DNA from: Solwaraspora sp. WMMD791
Lineage (GTDB): Bacteria > Actinomycetota > Actinomycetes > Mycobacteriales > Micromonosporaceae
Assembly: GCF_029581195.1 (NCBI RefSeq)
Contig: NZ_CP120737.1
Span: forward strand, 620,001-684,000
Direction: 5' to 3'
Length of the DNA: 64,000 nt
This document shows positions 30,967-40,241 of this stretch, in pieces; position 1 is the first letter of the stretch; each line of letters begins with the position of its first letter. Made by a program: the position numbers and the translations under genes. The notes below the pieces were generated by a model. That model ran no database searches and had not been told where the DNA came from. It was given only the letters and a program-made list of their open reading frames with translations.

Positions 30967-32463
30967 TCAGCGCAGGGCGGGCAGGCGGCGTCGGGATGGT
31001 CCGTCGGGAGCGTCCCCGCCACTGCGGGCCGGGCGCGGCCGGTGACCGACCGGCCCGGCGCCGACCCGGACGTCCGCCGGCCGCCGTCGCGGTGTCGGCT
31101 GCCCGGTGGCGTCGCCGGTCCGCCGGTCGGTCGGCAGGTGCAGCAGCACCGCCGCGACGGCGAGCCAGAACACGTACGGATAGGTCTGCCCGGTGCCGAA
31201 CATGGCCGATTCGGTGATCTGGATCAGCAGTCCGGTGACGATGAGCCAGATCAGGCCCGAGTTGATCCGGGTGACCGGGGCCCGTACGGCGGCGCGGAAC
31301 ACGGCCAGCAGCAGCATCAGCAGCGGTACGACCGCGACCAGACCCAGCTCCAACAGCAGCTGCAGGTAACTGTTGTGCACGACGCCGATGTCCAGTCCGA
31401 GGAACCTCTCGTAGCTGGTCAGCTGGGTCAGGTGGTCGCGGGAGGCGTACCCGAACCCCAGCGCCGGCCGGTTCTGCCACCACAGGTCGACGGTCGCCTG
31501 CCACATGGCGACCCGGCCGTTGGACAGGTCCTCCTGGGCGGTGAACCGCGCGACGATCTGCTGCATCCACGGCGCGGCGGCCACGGCGGGCAGCAGGTTG
31601 AACAGGTAGGCGGTGAGCAGCCCGGCGGCTGCGGCGGTGACCAGTCGCGCCACCGGGCCGATACCGTGGCGCAGCACCACCCAGAGGGCCCCGACGGCGA
31701 CGGCGACCAGCGCGGTGCGGGACTGGGACAGCACGAGCGCGCCTGCGGCCGGCACCATGCCGAGCATCTCGATTGGGCGGCGGGTCTGCCGGTAGACCGC
31801 CCAGCCGAGGGGGATCGTCAACGCGCAGACCATGCCGAGCATGTTGGGGTTGTTGTACAGCCCCTGGAACCGTTGGCTGCCGGACAGCGCGGCCGCCAGC
31901 GTGGCGTCGGTGAGCCCGTAGCCCAGACTGACCACGGCGGACAGGCTCAGCACCAGGTAGATGACGCGCAGGTCGGCCAGCATGACCGTGCGGTCGGGCC
32001 AGCGGCGACGGATCAGCAGGTGCACGAGCGCGGCCAGCAGCAGTAGCGCGACGCCGCGCTGGAAGGTTTCCAGCGCGACGATCGACCAGGTCGCGCTCAC
32101 CGTGGCGAGCCCGGCGACCAGCCACAGGGCACCGACGAACGTCCCGGTCCACGGGGTGAACCGGGACGACGGCGGGCGCCGCACACACAGCAGCCACACG
32201 ACCAGCATGCCGACCGCGGCGTACCGGGGGTAGAAGCTGGCGTCGACGAGTGCCTGCACGTCCGAGGAGGCGGCGACCAACAGGCCCATCGTCAGGGCCA
32301 GCATCGCCCGCCAGCCGTCCATCCGGCAGGCACAGCCGACCAGCAGCAGCAGTGCCGCCACGGCGCACGCGATCAACAGGTCGTGCATGGCGAGAATGAT
32401 CGTGACCACCACGAGGCACGCCGCGCCGACGAGACTCGCCAGTTGGCTCACACGGTCTACCAC
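30967..32463 (-). CDS. O-antigen polymerase/ligase-like membrane protein (Wzy)
   Basis: The 498-residue protein has about 11-12 membrane helices. The large external loop carries FQGLYNNPNMLGMVCALTIP and the second motif GVVHNSYLQLLLELGLVA, both typical of the Wzy_C/O-antigen ligase family. It should polymerise repeat units on the outer face of the membrane. The last 60 residues are a basic, Pro/Arg-rich cytoplasmic tail. It lies downstream of the FnlB-like gene on the same strand, 58 bases away. Confidence 0.85.
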   Translation of the reverse strand: MVDRVSQLASLVGAACLVVVTIILAMHDLLIACAVAALLLLVGCACRMDGWRAMLALTMGLLVAASSDVQALVDASFYPRYAAVGMLVVWLLCVRRPPSSRFTPWTGTFVGALWLVAGLATVSATWSIVALETFQRGVALLLLAALVHLLIRRRWPDRTVMLADLRVIYLVLSLSAVVSLGYGLTDATLAAALSGSQRFQGLYNNPNMLGMVCALTIPLGWAVYRQTRRPIEMLGMVPAAGALVLSQSRTALVAVAVGALWVVLRHGIGPVARLVTAAAAGLLTAYLFNLLPAVAAAPWMQQIVARFTAQEDLSNGRVAMWQATVDLWWQNRPALGFGYASRDHLTQLTSYERFLGLDIGVVHNSYLQLLLELGLVAVVPLLMLLLAVFRAAVRAPVTRINSGLIWLIVTGLLIQITESAMFGTGQTYPYVFWLAVAAVLLHLPTDRRTGDATGQPTPRRRPADVRVGAGPVGHRPRPARSGGDAPDGPSRRRLPALR

Positions 32464-32521
32464 TTGTCGTCCTTCGGCTTGCGGCCGGCCGGCTCACTGC
32501 CAGCGGTCTGTCGGTGCGTGG

Positions 32522-33514
32522 TCAGGCCGGGATCTGCTGCCGGCGCGTCGGCAGCGGTTCACCGGACCAGCGGGCGCGGGCGGCGTACAGCGTCCGGATC
32601 ATGTCCGGCCAGTCCGGCGGGCGGTACCCGGTCGCCTCGGCCAGCGCGTCGGCCCGCATCGACCGGTCGCAGACGAACTCGTTCTCCGCCACCAGGTCGC
32701 CCTGCCATCCGTAGACTTCGGCGACCAGTCGCAACAGGTCGTACTTGGTGATCGGCGTGGCGGCCACGTGGTAGAGCCCGGTCAGGTCAGGGCGGGGCAG
32801 CACGACGGTACGCAGCAGCCGGGCGAACTCGACGGTCGTCACACCGCTGTAGACCGCCCGGGTGTAGCCGCGCACCTGACCGGACTGGCCGAGGAACCAG
32901 TCCACCAGCGACCGCCGGGTGGTCAGTTCATGACCGACGATCGAGGTACGCAGCGTGAGCGCACTGCCGGTGGTCACCTCGCCGAGCAGCTTCGACCGGC
33001 CGTACAGGTCCGGCGGGTCCGGCAGGTCGTGCTCGACGTAGCCGCCCCGGCTGCCGGAGAAGACGCAGTCGGTGCTGACGTGGATCAGCCGGCCGCCGTG
33101 TCGGGCAGTGGCGTCGGCGAGCAGGTGCGGCAGTAGCGCGTTGAGGGTCACGGTGGGGACGGCGTCCTGCACGTCCGGCCGTTGTTTGATCACGCCGACG
33201 CAGTTGACCACGACGTCGGGTCGGAGCCCGTCGATGACGGTGCGGACCTGGTCGAACCGGGTGGCGTCGACGCCGCTGGTGATCCGGCGCAGCAGCCCGG
33301 CGGGATAGTGACGCTCCCGGCCGTCGAGGCTCCTGGCGACCCCGTGCACCTCCAGTTCGGGTGCGTCGGCGAGTTCACGCAGCAGCGCGTGGCCGAGCAT
33401 CCCGGTGGCGCCGACGATCAGCACCCGACGTACGGCCGGTGCGGTGGCGGTCGCCACGGTGCGTCGCCGGGGGACCATGTCGGGCCGGGGCCGGTCGCCG
33501 GCCGCCGCGCTCAT
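32522..33514 (-). CDS. fnlB: RmlD/FnlB-like sugar-nucleotide reductase
   Basis: The 330-residue protein is an RmlD-type short-chain dehydrogenase. It has VLIVGATGMLGHALLREL near residue 31, HVSTDCVFSGSRGGYVE near 146 and the active-site YGRSK near 171. Paired with a FnlA-type enzyme it fits FnlB/WbjC, which reduces the 4-keto intermediate on the way to UDP-N-acetyl-L-fucosamine. The ATG at 33514 overlaps the FnlA-like stop (ATGA). The first 28 residues are an unstructured basic extension; a later start is possible. Plain dTDP-4-keto-rhamnose reductase is the alternative, but no rmlA/B/C genes are present. Confidence 0.75.
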   Translation of the reverse strand: MSAAAGDRPRPDMVPRRRTVATATAPAVRRVLIVGATGMLGHALLRELADAPELEVHGVARSLDGRERHYPAGLLRRITSGVDATRFDQVRTVIDGLRPDVVVNCVGVIKQRPDVQDAVPTVTLNALLPHLLADATARHGGRLIHVSTDCVFSGSRGGYVEHDLPDPPDLYGRSKLLGEVTTGSALTLRTSIVGHELTTRRSLVDWFLGQSGQVRGYTRAVYSGVTTVEFARLLRTVVLPRPDLTGLYHVAATPITKYDLLRLVAEVYGWQGDLVAENEFVCDRSMRADALAEATGYRPPDWPDMIRTLYAARARWSGEPLPTRRQQIPA

Positions 33515-34557
33515 GCGGGCACCGCTGTCAGAGCGAGGGCGTCGACCTGCGCCCGGACCTCCGGCAGGGTCAGCAGCAGCGCCTCGATCTCCGGTACGGT
33601 CAACCGCCGGGCGTTGTGTGAGTTGTAGTCGGCCAGGCCGCCGCTGTCGAGGTCGCCCTCGTCGACGTACAGGGCGTAGTTGAGGTCGCGGCTGTCGACC
33701 GGTACCCGCAGGAAATCGCCCAGGTCCTCGGCGTGGGACAGCTCCTCGCGACTGGCGAGCGTCTCGTAGAGCTTCTCGCCGTGCCGGATCCCGAGAACGT
33801 GGAACTTCGCCGGAACGCCGAACAGGTTGCAGACCGCCTCGGCCAGGTCGCCGATCGTGCAGGCGTCCGCCTTGCGGATGAAGACGTCGCCTGACTGGCC
33901 GTACCGGAACGCGTGTTCGACCAGCTCCACCGACTGCGGCAGGGACATCAGGAACCGGGTCATTGTCGGCTCGGTCACCGTCGGTAGCCCGCCCCGGCGG
34001 ATCTGGTCGATGAACAGTGGGATGACGGACCCGCGGGAGTACATGACGTTGCCGTAGCGCACGCAGCAGACCCGGGTCCGAGCGGCCGGGTTGTTGCGGC
34101 TGTGTGCCTGGGCGACCTTTTCCATGATCGCTTTGGTCATGCCCATCGCGTTGACCGGGTAGACCGCCTTGTCCGTGCTCAGCAGCACCAACGCCTCGAC
34201 ACCGACCCGCTCGCAGGCGTCGACGACGTGGGCGCTGCCCAGGATGTTGGTCCGTACCGCCTCGAGGGGAAAGAACTCGCAGGACGGCACCTGTTTGAGC
34301 GCGGCGGCGTGGAAGACGAACTCGGTGCCCCGGGCCGCCTTGAGCACGCTGTCGTAGTCCCGGACGTCACCGACGTAGTAACGGATCCGTTCGTCGCCGA
34401 GCCGGTGACGCATGGCGTCCTGCTTGGACTCGTCCCGGCTGAGCACCCGGATCTCGGCGGCGCCCGCGTCGAGCAGCCGGGAGACCATCGTCTGCCCGAA
34501 CGATCCGGTACCTCCAGTGATCAGGAAGCGTCTGTCCGATAGTGAGGGAAGCACCAC
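33511..34557 (-). CDS. fnlA: UDP-GlcNAc 4,6-dehydratase/5-epimerase, FnlA/CapE-like
   Basis: The 348-residue protein has FLITGGTGSFGQTMVSRLL at residues 11-29 and AALKQVPSCEFFPLEAVRTN near 85. LLSTDKAVYPVNAMGMTKAI near 123 carries the M-x3-K form of the active site seen in CapE/FnlA/WbjB. These enzymes start UDP-N-acetyl-L-fucosamine synthesis from UDP-GlcNAc. The exact start is one of two adjacent GTGs, 34557 or 34554, after AAGGGG; spacing favours 34554. The FnlB-like and polymerase genes follow on the same strand. Confidence 0.88.
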   Translation of the reverse strand: MVLPSLSDRRFLITGGTGSFGQTMVSRLLDAGAAEIRVLSRDESKQDAMRHRLGDERIRYYVGDVRDYDSVLKAARGTEFVFHAAALKQVPSCEFFPLEAVRTNILGSAHVVDACERVGVEALVLLSTDKAVYPVNAMGMTKAIMEKVAQAHSRNNPAARTRVCCVRYGNVMYSRGSVIPLFIDQIRRGGLPTVTEPTMTRFLMSLPQSVELVEHAFRYGQSGDVFIRKADACTIGDLAEAVCNLFGVPAKFHVLGIRHGEKLYETLASREELSHAEDLGDFLRVPVDSRDLNYALYVDEGDLDSGGLADYNSHNARRLTVPEIEALLLTLPEVRAQVDALALTAVPA

Positions 34558-34760
34558 TGCCCCTTAGTCCTGTCACTCCCGTCGGACCAGCCGCAGGGAA
34601 CCTGGGATCACGTCGAACGCGACCATATCGCCTGAAAGGTGGCGTAGCGGGTTTTTCGCCAAAGCGAATCCGAGTCATGTCCTGCGGTCGTTAGAGCAGC
34701 TTTTGTCCACTTCAACCCATATGACACATCTATTGGTACTAGCAGTGATATGCGTACTAC

Positions 34761-36080
34761 ATGCAAAAAACTGTGGGGGTCCGGACGGGCCTTCGGCCGA
34801 GCGAGCCGGCCGCCGGGTCCGCCCGGATGCGCATCGGCCTGCTCACCCAGTGGTTCGACCCCGAACCGGGCCCGGCCGCCCTACCCGGCATGCTCGCCCG
34901 CGCCCTGGCCCGTCGCGGCCACGAGGTCCGGGTGCTCACCGGATTCCCCAACTATCCGACCGGCCAGCTGGCACCTGGCTTCCGGATGAGCCGCCGGCAC
35001 GACGAGCACGACGGCGAGGTCCACGTCCGCCGGGTCGCGCTCTACCCCAGCCACGACCACCGTGCGGTACGTCGGCTCGCGAACTACGGATCGTTCGCCG
35101 CCTCCGCGCTGCTGTCCGGCACCGACGCGCTGCGCGGCCTCGACGTCCTCTGGGTCGGCAACTCGCCGATCACCGTCGCGCTGCCGATGTGGTTCACCCG
35201 GTACGTTCACCGGGTGCCGGTCCTGCTCCACGTCCTGGACATGTGGCCGGACAGCGCTGTGGCCAGCGGCTTCGTCGGCACCGATCCGGGCTCGCGGCTG
35301 GTCGAGCGGGGCATGGCCCGCTGGTGCGCCGCGATGTACCGCAGCGCCGCCCGAATCGGGTACGTCTCACCCAGCGCCGGCGAACTGCTTGCCCGCAGGG
35401 GAGTCCCGAGGGACAAACTCGTGCACCTGCCGATGTGGGCGGACGAGACCGCCCGGGCCCGCCCCGCGGACCTGCGCGCCGAGCTCGGGCTCCGCACCGA
35501 CCAGGTGGTCTGCGTGTACGCGGGAGCACTCGGCGAGGCGCAGGGCCTCGACTCGCTGATCGAGGCCTGCGCCCGGGTCGACGATCCCCGCTTCGTCTGC
35601 CTGATCGCCGGCTCCGGCACCACCGAGCGTCGGCTGCGCGAACTCGCCGTCACCACCGGCGCCCGCAACGTCCGCTTCCTCGGCCAGCTGCCCCGGCACC
35701 GGATGCCCGCGCTCATGGCGACCGGGGACGTGCACTACGTCAGCCTGCGGCCGGGCGGCATGTCGGCGTACACCATGCCGAGCAAGGTGCCGGCCATCCT
35801 CGCCGCCGGGCGGGCGATGCTGGTCGCGGTCGATGGTGACGCCGCGCGGGTGGCCCACGACAGCGGCGCGGGGATCACCGCGCGGCCCGGTGATCCGGAG
35901 TCGATCGCCGCCGCCCTGCACGAGGCCTGCGAACTCGGCCGGGACAAGCTCGATCTGCTCGGCCAGGCGGCCCGCGGCTACTACGACCGGGTCTTCTCGC
36001 TGGTCGCCGGGGCCGAGCGGATCGAACGGGCACTCGGTGAGGCGGTGGCGGCCCATGGCGGCCGGGTACTTCGCCGGTGA
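34761..36080 (+). CDS. GT4 glycosyltransferase, WbuB-like
   Basis: The protein resembles WbuB-type L-fucosamine transferases. It has MRIGLLTQWFDPEPGPAALP, then LTGFPNYPTGQLAPGFR, then VCVYAGALGEAQGLDSL and YTMPSKVPAILAAGR in the donor domain. The family normally starts at MRIGLL, which is the ATG at 34827. The ATG at 34761 would add 22 residues and reach 439. Neither has a good ribosome site. It is divergent from fnlA, and the FnlA/B/C set makes UDP-FucNAc, so a FucNAc-transferase role is reasonable. Confidence 0.8.
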   Translation: MQKTVGVRTGLRPSEPAAGSARMRIGLLTQWFDPEPGPAALPGMLARALARRGHEVRVLTGFPNYPTGQLAPGFRMSRRHDEHDGEVHVRRVALYPSHDHRAVRRLANYGSFAASALLSGTDALRGLDVLWVGNSPITVALPMWFTRYVHRVPVLLHVLDMWPDSAVASGFVGTDPGSRLVERGMARWCAAMYRSAARIGYVSPSAGELLARRGVPRDKLVHLPMWADETARARPADLRAELGLRTDQVVCVYAGALGEAQGLDSLIEACARVDDPRFVCLIAGSGTTERRLRELAVTTGARNVRFLGQLPRHRMPALMATGDVHYVSLRPGGMSAYTMPSKVPAILAAGRAMLVAVDGDAARVAHDSGAGITARPGDPESIAAALHEACELGRDKLDLLGQAARGYYDRVFSLVAGAERIERALGEAVAAHGGRVLRR

Positions 36081-36639
36081 CCCGCGGACCAGCCGGGAGC
36101 GGATGCTCGCCGGCGACCTGTACGTCGCCGACGATCCGCAGAGCGCCCGGATCGCGGCCCGTGCCGTCGCGCTGACGCACGCCTACCATCGGGCGAGCGT
36201 CGACGGTCCGCCGGCGGCGGCCCGGGCCATCCTGGCCCGGTTGCTCGGCAGCCTCGGCGAGGACGCGGTCGTACGGCCGCCACTGTACGTCGACTACGGT
36301 GAACACCTGCACATCGGTGCCCGTACCTTCGTCAACTACCACCTGACGGCACTGGACGTGGCACCGATCCACATCGGTGCCGACTGTCAACTCGGGCCGA
36401 ACGTGCAACTACTCACCGCGACACACCCGATCGAGCCGCAGCAGCGGCGCGACAAGCTGGAATCGGCCCGGCCCATCACCATCGCCGACAACGTCTGGCT
36501 CGCCGGGGGCGTGATCGTCTGCCCGGGGGTGACCATCGGCGAGAACAGCGTCGTCGGCGCCGGTGCGGTCGTCACCCGCGACATCCCGCCGGACGTCCTG
36601 GCCGTCGGCAACCCCGCCCGGGTGCTGCGGCAGATCTGA
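36055..36639 (+). CDS. Maltose/galactoside O-acetyltransferase-like enzyme
   Basis: The 194-residue protein matches the Maa/LacA family: N-terminal RERMLAGDLYVADDPQ, then the hexapeptide repeats ending GVTIGENSVVGAGAVVTRDI and VGNPARVLRQI. NYHLTALDVAPIHIG and LLTATHPIEP carry the usual active-site histidine (H in ATHP). It should acetylate a sugar from acetyl-CoA. The ATG at 36055 lies inside the end of the WbuB-like gene (26-base overlap), so the two are coupled. Confidence 0.87.
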   Translation: MAAGYFAGDPRTSRERMLAGDLYVADDPQSARIAARAVALTHAYHRASVDGPPAAARAILARLLGSLGEDAVVRPPLYVDYGEHLHIGARTFVNYHLTALDVAPIHIGADCQLGPNVQLLTATHPIEPQQRRDKLESARPITIADNVWLAGGVIVCPGVTIGENSVVGAGAVVTRDIPPDVLAVGNPARVLRQI

Positions 36640-36670
36640 GGCGACATTCTGCTACGCGAAACGGACCGTG

Positions 36671-36716
36671 ACCGGGGGCGAAAGTCCCGCGTACCGGGTC
36701 CGGGACGCCCCGGTTT
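36671..36716 (+). terminator. Terminator after the acetyltransferase gene
   Basis: An ACCGGGGGCG / CGCCCCGGT stem encloses a smaller GTCCCG / CGGGAC hairpin and is followed by TTTT. It ends the plus-strand polysaccharide genes before the regulator gene. Confidence 0.6.
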
Positions 36717-36748
36717 TCACGGCGATCGGCGTTGTAACGTCGGTCAGT

Positions 36749-37531
36749 GTGAGAGACCACCACGGGCCCGGTCCGGCCGGCGAGATCGTCGACACCACCC
36801 GGCACCGGGCGTTGGGCACCGCGAGCCGGGTGTCGATGCTGGAGCTGGTCCGGGCCGCGGGCGGTGGTGTCACCATCGCCGAGGTCGGCGCCCGTACCGG
36901 CCTGCACCCCTCCACCGTGCGCGGCCATCTCGACCGACTCGTCGCCGCCGGCCTGCTGGTCAAGGCGCGGGCCACGGGCGGTCAGCCCGGTCGGCCCGCC
37001 TGGCGGTACCGGACAGCGGCGGCGCCGGCACCGGCGCCGGCGCCGTACCGGGAGCTTGCCGCCGCGCTGCTGGATCAGCTGGGCCGACGCCGCCGCGCGG
37101 ACACCCGCACCGAGGCCGGCCGCGTCGGCCAGGACTGGGGACGCCGGCTCGCCGCGGCGGCACCGCCGGGGACCGGTCCGCTCGACACGCTGCTCGCGGT
37201 CCTGCACCGGCTGGGTTTCGCCCCTGTCGCACGCCCCACCGGCGCCGACCACACCGAGATCCACTTGACGGTCTGCCCGTTCCTCGAACTTGTCCACCGC
37301 AACCCCGACGCGATCTGCGGGCTGCACCTCGGTGTCGTACGCGGTGCCCTGGAGCAGGCCGGCGTGGCACCTGGCGACGCGGTGCTGGAACCGTTCGGCG
37401 CGCCCACCGCCTGCGTGGTCCGGCTCCGTCCGGCACCGCCTGCCACCGTCGAACCGACCGTCACGGCGACCGGGCCGCCCGCGTCCGCTATGGCCGACAC
37501 GGGCACGGCGGCCCGGGGGAGACAACCATGA
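36749..37531 (+). CDS. SufR/COG2345-type helix-turn-helix regulator with cysteines
   Basis: The 260-residue protein has an ArsR-like winged helix at residues 20-75 (GGVTIAEVGARTGLHPSTVRGH). The C-terminal domain has TVCPFLELVHRNPDAICGLH, with cysteines C176 and C190 thirteen residues apart and a third at C222. This resembles the COG2345/SufR group, in which such cysteines hold an iron-sulfur cluster. GTG at 36749 is the start; no strong ribosome site. Its stop overlaps the YwiC-like start by four bases. With a flavohemoglobin gene next door, a nitric-oxide or redox-sensing role is likely but not proven. Confidence 0.7.
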   Translation: MRDHHGPGPAGEIVDTTRHRALGTASRVSMLELVRAAGGGVTIAEVGARTGLHPSTVRGHLDRLVAAGLLVKARATGGQPGRPAWRYRTAAAPAPAPAPYRELAAALLDQLGRRRRADTRTEAGRVGQDWGRRLAAAAPPGTGPLDTLLAVLHRLGFAPVARPTGADHTEIHLTVCPFLELVHRNPDAICGLHLGVVRGALEQAGVAPGDAVLEPFGAPTACVVRLRPAPPATVEPTVTATGPPASAMADTGTAARGRQP

Positions 37532-38289
37532 CCGCCGCCGTCGCCGCCCACAGCGGTCCGGCTCCCGCATACCGCCGGGTGCTGCGGCAGTACGTGCCGC
37601 CGCAGCACGGTGCCTGGGCGATGCTGCTCCTGCCGTACCTCGCCGGGGTCGCCCTGGTCGGACCGCGCTGGCCGCACCTTCCGCTGCTCGGTGCCTGGCT
37701 GGCCGGCTACCTGACCTCCTACTACGTCCTGCAGGCCGTCAAGAGCCGCCGGCCACGTCGGTTCGCCGCCCAGATCCGGCTGTACGCCCTGATCACCGTG
37801 CCACTGGCGGCGACGGTGCTGGTCGTCCGGCCAGCGGTGCTCTGGTACGCCCCGGTCTTCGCCGCCCTGCTGCTGGTCAACGGTGCCTACGCCGGCCGTC
37901 GCGACGAACGCGCTCTGGCCAACGATCTCGCCTCGGTGCTGCAGAGCTGCCTGCTGGTCTTCGTGGTGGCCACCGTCGCCGCCGTACCACCGGTCCAGGT
38001 CCTGCCCGCCTTCGTGGTCCTGCTGTTGTACCTGACCGGGACGGTCCTGTTCGTCAAGACGATGATCCGCAACCGGGACGACGCCCGGTACCGACGACTG
38101 TCTGTCGGCTACCACCTGGCCGCGCTCGTCGTGGCCGGGTGGATCGCCGTGCTGCTCGTCCCGGTGTTCCTGGTCCTGCTGATCCGCGCCTGGCTGCTGC
38201 CGTACCGGCGGCTGCGGCCTCCGCAGGTCGGCGTCGTCGAGATCGTCTGCTCGGTGCTGATTCTCGTCGTCGTACCGGTCGTGTCGTGA
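37528..38289 (+). CDS. YwiC-like membrane protein
   Basis: The 253-residue protein has about seven to eight hydrophobic helices and the family start PPQHGAWAMLLLPYLAGV near residue 24. SYYVLQAVKSRR and the basic loops between helices also fit the YwiC-like family (known from Bacillus near anaerobic nitrate genes). Its molecular function is unknown. The ATG at 37528 overlaps the regulator gene (ATGA), so the two are coupled and probably serve the same response. Confidence 0.8.
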   Translation: MTAAVAAHSGPAPAYRRVLRQYVPPQHGAWAMLLLPYLAGVALVGPRWPHLPLLGAWLAGYLTSYYVLQAVKSRRPRRFAAQIRLYALITVPLAATVLVVRPAVLWYAPVFAALLLVNGAYAGRRDERALANDLASVLQSCLLVFVVATVAAVPPVQVLPAFVVLLLYLTGTVLFVKTMIRNRDDARYRRLSVGYHLAALVVAGWIAVLLVPVFLVLLIRAWLLPYRRLRPPQVGVVEIVCSVLILVVVPVVS

Positions 38290-38441
38290 CCGGACCGGGG
38301 CAGTTCCTCGCTGAACAGGACAGCCCGGGCGACGCGACGCTGCAGGTCCTGCGGGCCAGGTTCGGCTGACCGTCGGCGACGAGCCGACCAGCGGTAGCCA
38401 GGGCGACGGCGACGACCGTCAGCCCCGTACCGCGGACCGCG

Positions 38442-39656
38442 TCAGCCGCGCAGCATCCCCGGGCCGAACACCTCGTAGGCGATCCGGTCGCTGGACACGC
38501 CCCGACGCAGCAGGCCGCTGCGAACCTGGTTCATGAAGGGCAGCGGTCCGCACAGGTGCACGTACGCCCCGGCGGGTAGCGGAATCCGGGCCGGGTCCAC
38601 CCGGCCGGCGGCGACCTCGGCGGCAAGCCCGGCCGCCGCGCCGCCGGCCGGATCCTCGTACCACAGACGCACCGACAGGTTCGGCAACTGCTGCCGCAGA
38701 CGGGCAAGCTCGCCACGCCGGGCATGGGCGGCGGCCCGCCGGTCGGCGTGCACCAGCACCACCTCCCGCTTGGGGTCGGCCACCGCCAGGTGCTCCAGCG
38801 CCGACATCGCCGGGGTGACCCCGATGCCGGCGCTGACCAGCAGCAGCGGATCCCCGTCGGCACCGACCGCGCTGACCTCGCCGAACGGCGGACTCAACCG
38901 CAGCGTGTCGCCGACGTGCACCCGGTCGTGCAGGTACGTCGAGACCATCCCGCCGGGTGCGTCACCGGTCGCCCGGATCCGTTTCACGGTGATCCGCCAG
39001 TCGGCGGCGCCGGGGCGGCCGGAGAGGCTGTACTGGCGGATCTGCTGCCCCCGGTCGCCGTCGAGGTCGACGGCGACCGACACGTACTGTCCGGGAACGA
39101 AGGCGGGCACCGGGCCGTCGTCGGCCGGCACGAGCCGCAACGACACCACGTCGGCGGTCTCGGGCACCACCTGCGCGACCCGCCAGTCGCGCCACACCGG
39201 GCTGTCCTCGGCGATGCCCGCCACCGTGTACAGCCGGGCTTCGCGGGCGATCAGTTCGCAGGCCAGCAGCCAGTACACCTCGTTCCAGGCGGTGGCGACC
39301 TCGGGCGTGACGGCGTCGCCGAGGACCTCGCCGACCGCCGCGAGCAGATGCCGCCCGACGATCGTGTACTGGGTGGCGGTGATGCCCAGTGAGGCGTGCT
39401 TGTGGGCGATCCGGTCCAGCACCGGCCCCCAGGGTACGGCGCCGTCGCCGGTGAGGTGCCCGGCATAGGCGGCCACCGCGGCGGCGAGCGCGGCCTGCTG
39501 CGCGCCGGTCGCCTGGTTGCCCCGGTTGAACAGCTGCAACAGTTCCGGGTGGGCACCGAACATCCGCTGGTAGAACCGGGTGGTGATGGCCGTACCGTTG
39601 GTCTGGACGGCGGGCAGCGTCGCGGCGACCACCGCCGCTGAGGACTCCGACAGCAC
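38442..39656 (-). CDS. hmp: Flavohemoglobin, nitric oxide dioxygenase
   Basis: The 404-residue protein has an N-terminal globin and a C-terminal ferredoxin-reductase domain. It oxidises nitric oxide to nitrate with oxygen and NAD(P)H. Key haem-pocket residues fall at the Hmp positions: Y29, Q53 and proximal H85. The reductase part has RQYSLSG for FAD and GIGVTPAMSALEHL for the nucleotide. It is on the opposite strand to the regulator/YwiC pair and converges on them. The upstream region is long (585 bases). Confidence 0.95.
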   Translation of the reverse strand: MLSESSAAVVAATLPAVQTNGTAITTRFYQRMFGAHPELLQLFNRGNQATGAQQAALAAAVAAYAGHLTGDGAVPWGPVLDRIAHKHASLGITATQYTIVGRHLLAAVGEVLGDAVTPEVATAWNEVYWLLACELIAREARLYTVAGIAEDSPVWRDWRVAQVVPETADVVSLRLVPADDGPVPAFVPGQYVSVAVDLDGDRGQQIRQYSLSGRPGAADWRITVKRIRATGDAPGGMVSTYLHDRVHVGDTLRLSPPFGEVSAVGADGDPLLLVSAGIGVTPAMSALEHLAVADPKREVVLVHADRRAAAHARRGELARLRQQLPNLSVRLWYEDPAGGAAAGLAAEVAAGRVDPARIPLPAGAYVHLCGPLPFMNQVRSGLLRRGVSSDRIAYEVFGPGMLRG

Positions 39657-40241
39657 ACCTGCTCCTTGTCGCTACGTCGACGGGACTGCTCACCACGCAA
39701 CAGACGCGCAACGTCGCACGTCAGGGCCGAAGGTCCCACGTCGACGGTGATGCGGTCAGGGTGACATCGCGGCGGGCGTGACGGGTGAACGCCACGCGGG
39801 CGACGAGACGGGAGACGGTGCACCGGGCGAAAGCGGTCGTTGGAGATGGCCGGCGACCGGGTGGAGCGTGGTCGGCGTACTCGTGGCGGTGCCGCGCGTC
39901 GGCGGGTCCGGGGGGACTCGACATGTTCACCAGGCGGGCATCGGCGCGGGTCGCCGGGTGGCCGCTGGCGCCGTTCATGGTGGGGCGCGCCACCACTCGA
40001 ACACGATCGTCCAGGACCGTGCATCAGCGAACAGGGCCCTGACCCGGCCTTCAGTCGCAACTGGCGGATCTTTTTGGCCTGGCGGTCAAAAGTTCGAGTA
40101 TTTCGATCGGAAGATCTTGCTACCCGAGCGAATGTAGCTCATGATGTGCCGCAGTCGTGATCGAGATCATCGCGTCCGCCGAGCAGCACCCCTCGGTGAT
40201 GGTTCCGACCGGCACCCACCCGCACCGCCGAAGGGGGAGGA
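39657..40241. other. Divergent intergenic region, 585 bases
   Basis: I see no gene with a ribosome site or family match here. Next to the flavohemoglobin gene, GGGCCGAAGGTCCC at 39724-39737 is a partial inverted repeat that loosely recalls DevR/DosR-type boxes. The final 100 bases before 40242 are richer in A/T (CTTTTTGGCC, GATCTTGCTACCC) and probably hold the promoter of the large secreted protein. AGGGGGAGGA directly precedes that gene's ATG. Confidence 0.4.

Noticed and set aside
39724-39737. DevR/DosR-type dormancy box upstream of the flavohemoglobin gene
   Set aside because: Only four of seven positions per half are symmetric and the match to known boxes is loose, so I list it as a remark only.
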